A DNA stretch of 13,858 nt, taken from DAOQTX01 sp035340715. Its GTDB lineage: Bacteria; Bacteroidota; Bacteroidia; AKYH767-A; OLB10. Position 1 is the first letter of the stretch. Each line of letters opens with the position of its first letter. The notes under the pieces are model-generated. The model did no database searches. It was not told the origin of the DNA and saw only the letters and a program-made list of their open reading frames with translations. This document shows positions 1 through 6,301 of this stretch, piece after piece. Where the stretch lies: the NCBI GenBank assembly GCA_035340715.1, contig DAOQTX010000061.1, positions 1-13,858 on the forward strand, written 5' to 3'. Position numbers and translations under genes: made by a program.

Positions 1-639
1 TGATTGTTCTTTGTCGGTGGCCTGAATATAGGTTGGTCCTTGAAAATAAGCAGTTTCCTTTCGTATGTGATACAGCAATGTGTCGGCTTCTAATGTATAG
101 GATGGATTATCCAATGTTACATTTTCTTTGAAGTAGAGCATGCTTTCTTTGCCCTGATAAATTCCTCTATTGCTTTTAAGAATATTGTCGCTCTGAGTAA
201 TCACGGCAGGTGTTTCGTACCATGCTTGTTGTTGTTCGGTATCGTATATTAACTCTTGTGTTTTGAGTGTCATTTTTTTATCCTTCAACACTACATCCTC
301 CCAAACTCTTGCAATTTTTTGATTGCCTTTATAATTCATTCGTCTGCTGTTTAGTGAAATAGTGTCTCCTCTTAACATCCGAACGATGCCAAAAGCATCA
401 AGACTGTTGTCCTCCGCATAAAAATAGGCACTATCACAATACATATCCGTACCATCGTGCCTAAATTGGACATTACCAATGAGTCTTCTCAAATTCTTGT
501 CAATGCTTTCATCACCGATAAGAATATCGGCATTTATCAATTCTACTTTAGTGTTTTGTGCTTTACTAATAGAAGTGTGAAAGAAGAATAAAATGATTAC
601 CGTGAAGGTCTTACACAAAAATTGTATGCGACAATTCAT
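1..639 (-). CDS. OstA/LptA-like LPS-transport protein (N-terminal 213 residues, partial)
   Basis: This reading frame starts at the ATG at 637-639 and stays open to the window edge, so the C-terminus is missing. The first 28 or so residues form a signal peptide: a basic start (MNCRIQFLCKTF), a hydrophobic run (TVIILFFF), then a likely cut near SKAQN. The rest reads as repeated short beta-strand units such as MYCDSAYFYAEDNSLDAFG and KSNRGIYQGKESMLYF. These match the OstA-like (LptA/LptD N-terminal) fold, whose beta-jellyroll carries lipopolysaccharide across the periplasm. Bacteroidota OstA-like proteins are usually several hundred residues long, so about half may lie outside. The gene begins 4 nt after the purA stop, so it is probably cotranscribed with purA. 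Function is inferred from recalled family pattern; the motif and signal peptide are seen directly. Confidence 0.75.
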   Translation of the reverse strand, partial: MNCRIQFLCKTFTVIILFFFHTSISKAQNTKVELINADILIGDESIDKNLRRLIGNVQFRHDGTDMYCDSAYFYAEDNSLDAFGIVRMLRGDTISLNSRRMNYKGNQKIARVWEDVVLKDKKMTLKTQELIYDTEQQQAWYETPAVITQSDNILKSNRGIYQGKESMLYFKENVTLDNPSYTLEADTLLYHIRKETAYFQGPTYIQATDKEQS

Positions 640-643
640 TTCT

Positions 644-1927
644 TCAAAAAGCAACAGCACTCTTCATCGTCAAAATCTGTGTACGATCGGGTCCAACTGA
701 AACGTATGATATCGGCAGCTTTAATTCTTCTTCGAGATACAAAATATAAGCGGCCAACTGTTGTGGTAATTGATGTGCTTCCTGCACTTGAGCAAAATCT
801 ACTTCCCATCCCTCTCTTGTTTCATAAGTTGGTGTTATTTCAACGTTACAAATATCAAACGGAATTTCTGTATGACTCTTGTTTTCATAGTTATAAGCTG
901 TAGCAACTTTAATCTCGTCAAATGCATTTAGAACATCTGATTTGGTCATGATGAGTTGAGTTACTCCATTGAGCATGCAAGCATATTTTAATGCAGGTAA
1001 ATCAAGCCAGCCACATCTGCGAGGCCTACCGGTAGTTGCCCCAAATTCATTGCCTGCTTTTCTCATTCGTTCACCGGTTTCATCTTCAAGTTCTGTTGGG
1101 AAAGGTCCGCTTCCCACACGTGTGCAATAAGCTTTAAATATTCCGTACACTTCACCAATTTTAGAAGGTGCAATACCTAATCCGGTACATGTACCGGCTG
1201 TGATGGTATTGGATGAAGTAACAAAGGGATAAGAACCAAAATCAATATCCAAGAGTGACCCTTGTGCCCCTTCGGCTAAAATATTTCTTCCAGACAAGAG
1301 ATGTTCATTCACAAAATATTCTCCATTAACAAGATTCATCCCCCTTAACGAGTCCAATGCTCCCAACCATTCATCAATCAATGAATCGGGTTTTGCATCA
1401 CTCTTATACATTTGCAACAAATTCTTGTGCTTTTCTACAAGCAGTTTAAATCGTTTATCAAAATCTCTAGCTTCTATATCACCTACTCTCAATCCATTTC
1501 TTCCGGTTTTATCCATATAGGCAGGACCAATTCCTTTCAATGTTGATCCAATTTTTGCTTCGCCTTTCATAGCTTCAGAAGCTGCATCCAACAACTTGTG
1601 CGTAGGGAGTATTAAATGTGCTTTACGTGAAATAAACAGATTCTTATTCGGCTGAACGCCTTTTGCTTCTATGCCTTTAATTTCCTTCTGAAAAACTATA
1701 GGATCGATTACTACCCCATTTCCAACTAAATTAATTTTACCGGGATGAAATATTCCCGAAGGTATAGTATGTAACACATGTTTTATCCCATCAAATTCCA
1801 ATGTATGACCTGCATTAGGTCCTCCCTGAAATCGGGCAATCATTTCATATTGAGGAGCTAATACATCAACAATCTTGCCTTTCCCTTCATCGCCCCACTG
1901 CAATCCCAATAATACATCTACTTTCAT
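644..1927 (-). CDS. purA: Adenylosuccinate synthase
   Basis: PurA joins IMP and aspartate using GTP to give adenylosuccinate, the first committed step from IMP to AMP in the cytoplasm. The protein is 427 residues, normal for the family. The N-terminal GTP/IMP loop reads LQWGDEGKGK, with catalytic Asp13 and Glu14. The catalytic histidine is His41 in PNAGHTL. Further signatures include GSTLKGIGPAYMDKTGRNGLRVGD around residue 130 (quoted in parts: GIGPAYMDK, GLRVGD), EGAQGSLLDIDFGSYPFVTSS near 220 (EGAQG, SYPFVTSS) and TTGRPRRCGW near 300. All key residues are present. It follows the STAS gene by 67 nt. That gap holds a palindrome and a -7-like element, so purA may have its own promoter. The enzyme in E. 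coli is inhibited by ppGpp, which makes the nearby spoT-type gene notable. Identification is secure. Confidence 0.98.
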   Translation of the reverse strand: MKVDVLLGLQWGDEGKGKIVDVLAPQYEMIARFQGGPNAGHTLEFDGIKHVLHTIPSGIFHPGKINLVGNGVVIDPIVFQKEIKGIEAKGVQPNKNLFISRKAHLILPTHKLLDAASEAMKGEAKIGSTLKGIGPAYMDKTGRNGLRVGDIEARDFDKRFKLLVEKHKNLLQMYKSDAKPDSLIDEWLGALDSLRGMNLVNGEYFVNEHLLSGRNILAEGAQGSLLDIDFGSYPFVTSSNTITAGTCTGLGIAPSKIGEVYGIFKAYCTRVGSGPFPTELEDETGERMRKAGNEFGATTGRPRRCGWLDLPALKYACMLNGVTQLIMTKSDVLNAFDEIKVATAYNYENKSHTEIPFDICNVEITPTYETREGWEVDFAQVQEAHQLPQQLAAYILYLEEELKLPISYVSVGPDRTQILTMKSAVAF

Positions 1928-1941
1928 AAATAGCTAATTTT

Positions 1942-1960
1942 TCGGCATTAGTAATGCCGA
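1942..1960 (-). promoter_or_regulatory. Palindrome in purA leader / promoter
   Basis: TCGGCATTA and TAATGCCGA form perfect 9-bp arms around one central base. As RNA this would fold as an 8-bp stem with a 3-nt loop. It lies 14 nt upstream of the purA ATG and directly downstream of a TATCTTTG -7-like element. It would therefore sit at or just after the transcription start. On the purA strand it is followed by A residues, not a U-tract, so it is not a standard terminator for the upstream genes. An operator for a dimeric regulator or a leader hairpin are both possible. Confidence 0.5.
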
Positions 1961-1964
1961 GTTA

Positions 1965-1972
1965 CAAAGATA
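1965..1972 (-). promoter_or_regulatory. Candidate -7 element for purA
   Basis: On the minus strand this reads TATCTTTG, an exact match to the Bacteroidota -7 consensus TAnnTTTG. The best -33-like partner is a TTTC at 1988-1991, only 15 nt upstream, so the match is incomplete. The expected start site falls in or beside the palindrome at 1942-1960. It would give purA, and probably the OstA-like gene, a promoter separate from the spoT-type transcript. Confidence 0.4.
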
Positions 1973-1994
1973 CGTAATACAATAATTGAAACCT

Positions 1995-2339
1995 CTATAC
2001 TAAAGCTGCTTCTGCCTGACTTTCTGATTCTGCAACAGAAAATACATTATTGAGTTTGGTGATACTCAAAAGTGATTTGATATTCTCAGGAACATTGCAA
2101 ATTACTGCTTCTCCACCTGCTTTTCTTGCTTTGGTTAAAATACTTATGAGAACGGACAATCCGGTACTGTTCATATATTTAAACTCTTGTAGATTCAACA
2201 CAAAGTTGATGGAGTTGTTGGCGATCAATGCAGTTACTTCATCGAGCAATTCTTTTGATTGATTTAACTCGATAAGATTTCCTGTTAAATAAATAATATT
2301 ATGACTTTCTCTTTTTTCAATTCTATAATTGTACTCCAT
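1995..2339 (-). CDS. Single-domain STAS protein (anti-sigma factor antagonist-like)
   Basis: The protein is 114 residues and is a stand-alone STAS domain. It resembles SpoIIAA/RsbV, which bind anti-sigma kinases and are switched by serine phosphorylation. Strands and helices follow the family order: an N-terminal strand (NIIYLTGNL), a central strand (INFVLNLQEFKYM), the phosphorylation loop NSTGLSVL, and a C-terminal segment (ITKLNNVFSV). The expected phospho-acceptor is Ser58. The residue before it, usually Asp, is Asn57. No partner kinase or sigma factor lies in this window. The gene is 44 nt downstream of fur and 67 nt upstream of purA, all on one strand. Whether it works in a partner-switching pathway or elsewhere, for instance in envelope lipid transport as MlaB-type STAS proteins do, cannot be decided here. 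Confidence 0.85.
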   Translation of the reverse strand: MEYNYRIEKRESHNIIYLTGNLIELNQSKELLDEVTALIANNSINFVLNLQEFKYMNSTGLSVLISILTKARKAGGEAVICNVPENIKSLLSITKLNNVFSVAESESQAEAALV

Positions 2340-2383
2340 ATTTTATTGAGGGTTTGTTTGATGGTGAAATTAAGTGTCTGAAA

Positions 2384-2884
2384 TTATTTATCCAAATCGT
2401 CCGATCGATTTGATAAATGTTCGCATGTACCAGTTTCTTTTAGCTTTTTACACTTACCAAACAGATTGAGTGAATGGTGTGTGATGTCAAAATTCAATAT
2501 TTTGCCCATCATTGCTTGTATTTGTTCAATACGTGGATCGCAAAATTCTAAAACATGCTCACAATCGGAACAGATAAGATGATCGTGCTGCTTGTAGGCA
2601 TAGGATCGTTCATAGCGCGACATGTTTTTTCCAAACTGATGTTTAGTAATCAGATCGCAAGCTAGTAAATGTTCTATGGTATTATAGATGGTTGCTCTGC
2701 TCACCCGATACTTTTTCTTTTTCATATGCAGATAAAGCGATTCGATCTCAAAGTGATCGTTCAAATGATATACCTCATTTAAAATAGCATATCGTTCAGG
2801 AGTTTTTCTGAGTTGATTTTTTTCTAAGTAGAGATCAAATATTTTTCGAACCTCGTGTTGTATTTCAGAAATTTGCTTCCTCAT
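2384..2884 (-). CDS. Fur-family metal-responsive transcriptional regulator
   Basis: The 166-residue protein has the Fur layout. The winged helix-turn-helix includes TPERYAILNEV near residue 28 and the recognition helix VSRATIYNTIEHLLACDLI at 61-79. A C-terminal dimerization and metal-binding half follows. HDHLICSDC at 100-108 supplies His100, His102 and the first CxxC (Cys105, Cys108). Likely regulatory-site ligands are His44, Glu92, His102 and Glu113. The glutamate at 113 resembles Fur more than PerR, which has aspartate there. The usual second CxxC is replaced by Cys145 with a lone Cys154 nine residues on. The ATG overlaps the stop of the upstream spoT-type gene (TGATG), suggesting translational coupling. 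Family is secure; which metal or signal it senses is not. Confidence 0.9.
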   Translation of the reverse strand: MRKQISEIQHEVRKIFDLYLEKNQLRKTPERYAILNEVYHLNDHFEIESLYLHMKKKKYRVSRATIYNTIEHLLACDLITKHQFGKNMSRYERSYAYKQHDHLICSDCEHVLEFCDPRIEQIQAMMGKILNFDITHHSLNLFGKCKKLKETGTCEHLSNRSDDLDK

Positions 2885-5133
2885 CAGTTATTATCGATTC
2901 GTGTTACTCCTAAAATTCCGTTTAGTTTAGATAATTTGTCAATCAGCATATCCAAATGTATTGTGTCATGGACAAATAGCATTATAGTTCCTTCGAACAT
3001 TCCGTCTAAGCTTTCAATGTTAATGCTTTTTATGTTTACTTTTAATTGATTTGAAATAATTTTTGTGATGTTATTTACAACACCTACATCATCAGCTCCA
3101 GTAATTTTTATTCCAGCTAAAAATGCAATTTCCTCTTGTCCCATCCATCGTGCTTTCACAATTCTATAGGCATAATTCGACATCAGCTGGACCGTATTAG
3201 GGCAATTGATCCTATGTATTTTTATTCCTTCATTTATGGTAACAAAACCAAATACATCATCTCCTCTGATGGGATTGCAACATGGCGCCAGTTTGTAATT
3301 TATCTTATCAATAGAATCTCCTATAACCAGCATATCCGCTGAGCCTCTTACCTTTTTTACCAATTCTTCTAAAGACGGAGTTTCAACTTTATGGGGTGAT
3401 TTGCTTTTTAGCTTTTTTGGATTGGATAGAACCGATTTCAAATCGGCTATATCGATCGATCCATTTGCAATGCGATAATAGAAATCAAGCGGACTTACTA
3501 CATGAAAGTAAACCAATAAATCATTCATAGGTGCTTGCTCTTTAGGAATTTTCAATGAGCGAAGTTTCTTGAAAAATATCCCTTTACCTTCCTCCGCTAT
3601 TTTTCTTTTTTCCTCTTTTAAAGCTGCCTTTATTTTTGTTTTAGCTTTAGCAGTAACTACAAAAGACAACCAATCTTCTTTTGGTGCTTGTTTGGATGAA
3701 GTAAGAATTTCAACTTGATCACCTGAGTTAAGTTGATGCGATAAAGGAACAAGTTTATGGTTAACTTTTGCACCGATACATTTTGAACCAACATCGCTAT
3801 GAATATCAAAAGCAAAATCCAATGCACTGCTTTGAACCGGAAGCGTTCTTAAATCACCCTTTGGCGTAAAAACAAAAATTTCATCCGCAAACAGATTAAG
3901 CTTAAAATCATCAATAAAATCAAGCGCATTCGATTCAGGATTTTCAAGCAGTTCTCTAATTCTACCTAACCATTCATCCAACATAGTTTCTGAAGAAGTC
4001 TCTTTGTATTTCCAATGTGCTGCAAATCCTTTTTCCGCCACTTCATCCATTCTAAGTGTTCGAATTTGAACTTCGACCCACTTACCAGAAGTACCCATAA
4101 CTGTAGTGTGTAGGGATTCATATCCGTTTGCTTTTGGCGTTGAAATCCAATCCCGTAGTCGATCGGGATTGGGTATATAATGATCTGTAACGATTGAGTA
4201 AACTTTCCAGCAATCTGCTTTTTCATTTTCGGGCAATGAATCAAGTATGATTCGCAATGCAAAAATGTCGTAAACTTCTTCGAATGGCACACCCTGCTTT
4301 TTCATTTTATTCCAAATGCTGTGTACACTCTTGGTTCTTGACTTTATGTTGAATTGAATCTCTTGCGTTTTCAATTCATCCTTGATGGGTTTACTGAATT
4401 CGGCAATCAATTTTTCTCGCTCTCTTCGAGATTGTTGTAATTTTTTAATGATACTTCTGTAAACTTCTGGTTCGGTATATTTTAATACCAAATCATCCAT
4501 TTCAGTTTTTATTGCATACAAACCGAGTCGATGAGCTAATGGCGCATACAAATAAGCCGTTTCAGAAGCAATCTTTAATTGTTTGTCGCGGGACATGCTG
4601 TTGAGCGTTCGCATATTGTGAAGACGATCTCCTAGCTTGATTAATATCACTCTAATATCATCGCTTAGCGTAAGAAGCATCTTTCTAAAATTCTCGGCTT
4701 GTAATGAACTGCTGTGATCAAAAACACCTGAAATTTTTGTCAGCCCATCAATGATACTGGCGCACTTTTCTCCAAACAATCCAGAAATATCCTCAAGAGT
4801 TATATCAGTGTCTTCAACAGTGTCGTGCAACAACGCACAAATTATTGAAGTACCATCGAGACCAATTTCCTGAGCTACAATTTGAGCTACAGCTAAAGGA
4901 TGATAAATATAGGGTTCACCCGATTTTCTACGCATATTTTTATGCGCATCCAATGCGGTATCGAATGCTAAACGAATGAGCTTGCGTTCTTCTTTATCGA
5001 TAAAGGGTTTACACGCACGCAATAAAGCACGGTAGCGTTTGAGAATTTCTTTTTTCTCCTTTTCCAATTCGTGCTCTTTCATCGGTTTTTGTGCTACCGA
5101 TTTTTCGCCTATGTTATCCCCTTCTTTAAGCAT
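2884..5133 (-). CDS. Bifunctional (p)ppGpp synthetase/hydrolase (RelA/SpoT homologue)
   Basis: This 749-residue protein is a full-length RSH enzyme that makes and degrades the alarmone (p)ppGpp. The HD hydrolase domain spans about 50-200, with likely metal ligands His78 (YHPLAVA), His103-Asp104 (LLHDTVED) and Asp169 (LGDRLHNMRT), all intact. The synthetase domain spans about 260-375 and includes NGYESLHTTV and VEVQIRT with Glu354. The motif that separates bifunctional enzymes (RxKD) from RelA-type (ExDD) reads RLRD at 325-328, so the charge is of the bifunctional kind. A TGS domain lies at about 415-478, a conserved Cys pair (APCCNP, 618-619) with HRINCPN follows, and an ACT domain ends the chain at about 664-746. 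The start lies 3 nt after the fumarylacetoacetase stop (TAG TAA ATG) with no visible Shine-Dalgarno. A start at Met18 is possible. The stop overlaps the fur start. Confidence 0.96.
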   Translation of the reverse strand: MLKEGDNIGEKSVAQKPMKEHELEKEKKEILKRYRALLRACKPFIDKEERKLIRLAFDTALDAHKNMRRKSGEPYIYHPLAVAQIVAQEIGLDGTSIICALLHDTVEDTDITLEDISGLFGEKCASIIDGLTKISGVFDHSSSLQAENFRKMLLTLSDDIRVILIKLGDRLHNMRTLNSMSRDKQLKIASETAYLYAPLAHRLGLYAIKTEMDDLVLKYTEPEVYRSIIKKLQQSRREREKLIAEFSKPIKDELKTQEIQFNIKSRTKSVHSIWNKMKKQGVPFEEVYDIFALRIILDSLPENEKADCWKVYSIVTDHYIPNPDRLRDWISTPKANGYESLHTTVMGTSGKWVEVQIRTLRMDEVAEKGFAAHWKYKETSSETMLDEWLGRIRELLENPESNALDFIDDFKLNLFADEIFVFTPKGDLRTLPVQSSALDFAFDIHSDVGSKCIGAKVNHKLVPLSHQLNSGDQVEILTSSKQAPKEDWLSFVVTAKAKTKIKAALKEEKRKIAEEGKGIFFKKLRSLKIPKEQAPMNDLLVYFHVVSPLDFYYRIANGSIDIADLKSVLSNPKKLKSKSPHKVETPSLEELVKKVRGSADMLVIGDSIDKINYKLAPCCNPIRGDDVFGFVTINEGIKIHRINCPNTVQLMSNYAYRIVKARWMGQEEIAFLAGIKITGADDVGVVNNITKIISNQLKVNIKSINIESLDGMFEGTIMLFVHDTIHLDMLIDKLSKLNGILGVTRIDNN

Positions 5134-5136
5134 TTA

Positions 5137-6177
5137 CTAAATTGTTTTTTCCAAATTTTTCTTCAATGCCAAAATAGAGAAATCGCTTTCAGATTTACGA
5201 ATGGTATTTTTCAAACATCCTAATCCTGTTATTTGCATTTCAACTTCGTCTCCATCTTGTAGCCACTGTGGTACTGCATTCGGATTGTTTAAACGTGCAG
5301 TTCCATTCAATTCAAGAAAACATCCTGTACCAACCGTTCCTGAGCCAATAATATCGCCCGGTAAAATTGGGGTTCCATAAGCACAACGCTCAATTATTTC
5401 TGCAAAAGTCCAATCCATATCGCCCATATTTCCTTCTGAGACTAAAGTACCATTTACCCAACATTTCATTTCAAGATTAAAACTATTTCCGGTGTGACCA
5501 TCTTTAGGATTTATTTTATAGGATTCAAGTTCGTCAGGAGTTACAAGATAAGGACCAACCACAGTTGAAAAATCTTTCCCTTTTGCCGGACCTAAATTGA
5601 GTTTCATTTCTTCCATTTGCATTACTCGTGCACTCATGTCGTTCATGATCATATATCCGGCTATGTAGTCGTCTGCTTCAGAAGCTTTAATATTTAAACC
5701 TTTTTTTCCAATTACCACCGATGCCTCCAGCTCAAAGTCGAGCGATTTGAAATGATCGGGCATACATACAATATCGCCAGGCCCTTGAACAGCGTTGTGA
5801 TTGGTAAAATAAAATATGGGATATTGATCGAATTCAGGAATCATCTCCACGCCTCTGTTTCTTCGGGCAGAAGCCACGTGTTGTCTAAATGCATATGCAT
5901 CTCGACAGGAAGTAGGCTCAGGCACTGGAGCCAACCATTGAGATGGCTTAAGATTGATTGCCAACTCTTCAAACTTTCCTTTAATAATGTCACTATTTAT
6001 TTTTTTTGCGATATTCATAGCTTCAGAACCCTGCATTAAAAATTCTCGCATTGTTCCCGGAAGTTTTCCATATGATGGCTCTGCTTTTAATATGTTCATT
6101 ATATCATAAACATGGTCATCATAAAATATTCCCAGCTGGTTTGTTTGTTGATTGTTTGTGTAGCTAATTAGTTTCAT
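5137..6177 (-). CDS. fahA: Fumarylacetoacetase (fumarylacetoacetate hydrolase family)
   Basis: The protein (346 residues) belongs to the FAH family. It should hydrolyse 4-fumarylacetoacetate to fumarate and acetoacetate, the last step of tyrosine and homogentisate breakdown. Residues that match mouse FAH are visible. Asp93, Tyr95 and His100 in RDAYAFRQH have the same spacing as Asp126, Tyr128 and His133. Glu149 and Glu151 (DFELEAS) and Asp180 (MNDMSAR) complete the metal site. Glu289 (CFLEL) fits the catalytic Glu364. It is shorter than the roughly 420-residue animal enzyme, lacking much of the N-terminal domain, as is common among bacterial homologues. The divergent neighbour encodes homogentisate dioxygenase, which strongly supports this substrate over other FAH-family reactions. 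The spoT-type gene follows 3 nt downstream. Confidence 0.9.
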   Translation of the reverse strand: MKLISYTNNQQTNQLGIFYDDHVYDIMNILKAEPSYGKLPGTMREFLMQGSEAMNIAKKINSDIIKGKFEELAINLKPSQWLAPVPEPTSCRDAYAFRQHVASARRNRGVEMIPEFDQYPIFYFTNHNAVQGPGDIVCMPDHFKSLDFELEASVVIGKKGLNIKASEADDYIAGYMIMNDMSARVMQMEEMKLNLGPAKGKDFSTVVGPYLVTPDELESYKINPKDGHTGNSFNLEMKCWVNGTLVSEGNMGDMDWTFAEIIERCAYGTPILPGDIIGSGTVGTGCFLELNGTARLNNPNAVPQWLQDGDEVEMQITGLGCLKNTIRKSESDFSILALKKNLEKTI

Positions 6178-6195
6178 TTATTCTTTTTATTTCCC

Positions 6196-6203
6196 CAAAA
6201 ATA
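6196..6203 (-). promoter_or_regulatory. Candidate -7 element for fahA and the minus-strand cluster
   Basis: On the minus strand this reads TATTTTTG, which fits TAnnTTTG. It lies about 18 nt upstream of the fahA start, implying a very short leader. No convincing -33 TTTG sits 17-23 nt upstream, and the surroundings are T-rich, so chance is possible. Confidence 0.3.
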
Positions 6204-6236
6204 CAAAAAAGCCCCTATTTTATTGATTAATTCTGA

Positions 6237-6254
6237 TTTGAGTCATAAGTCAAA
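6237..6254. promoter_or_regulatory. Possible operator between fahA and hmgA
   Basis: TTTGA and TCAAA form 5-bp inverted arms around 8 nt, and AGTCA occurs twice inside (6241-6245 and 6248-6252). The element sits between the two divergent -7-like boxes, where one regulator could control both genes. The arms are short and this is a weak signal in AT-rich DNA. Confidence 0.22.
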
Positions 6255-6268
6255 ACCAGTTAAAAAAC

Positions 6269-6276
6269 TATTTTTG
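6269..6276 (+). promoter_or_regulatory. Candidate -7 element for hmgA
   Basis: TATTTTTG fits the TAnnTTTG consensus and lies 25 nt before the hmgA ATG. The nearest TTTG (6237-6240) is 28 nt upstream, too far for the usual 17-23 nt. Either the promoter is weak or it needs an activator. Confidence 0.35.
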
Positions 6277-6301
6277 TATTTTAAAAATCAAATCTCATTC
6301 T

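Noticed and set aside
622..903. Plus-strand open frame of 93 codons
   Set aside because: It lies opposite the purA C-terminus and the start of the OstA-like gene, both well supported, and its product has no recognisable features.
2340..2383. Possible promoter between the fur and STAS genes
   Set aside because: No TAnnTTTG or inverted repeat of note. The short gap suits cotranscription.
3966..4292. Second minus-strand frame of 108 codons within the RSH gene
   Set aside because: It is out of frame with clear synthetase-domain sequence and encodes a Cys/Gln-rich, family-less product, as expected for a shadow.
5752..6039. Plus-strand frame of 95 codons opposite fumarylacetoacetase
   Set aside because: The opposite strand carries the complete set of FAH active-site residues in this interval.
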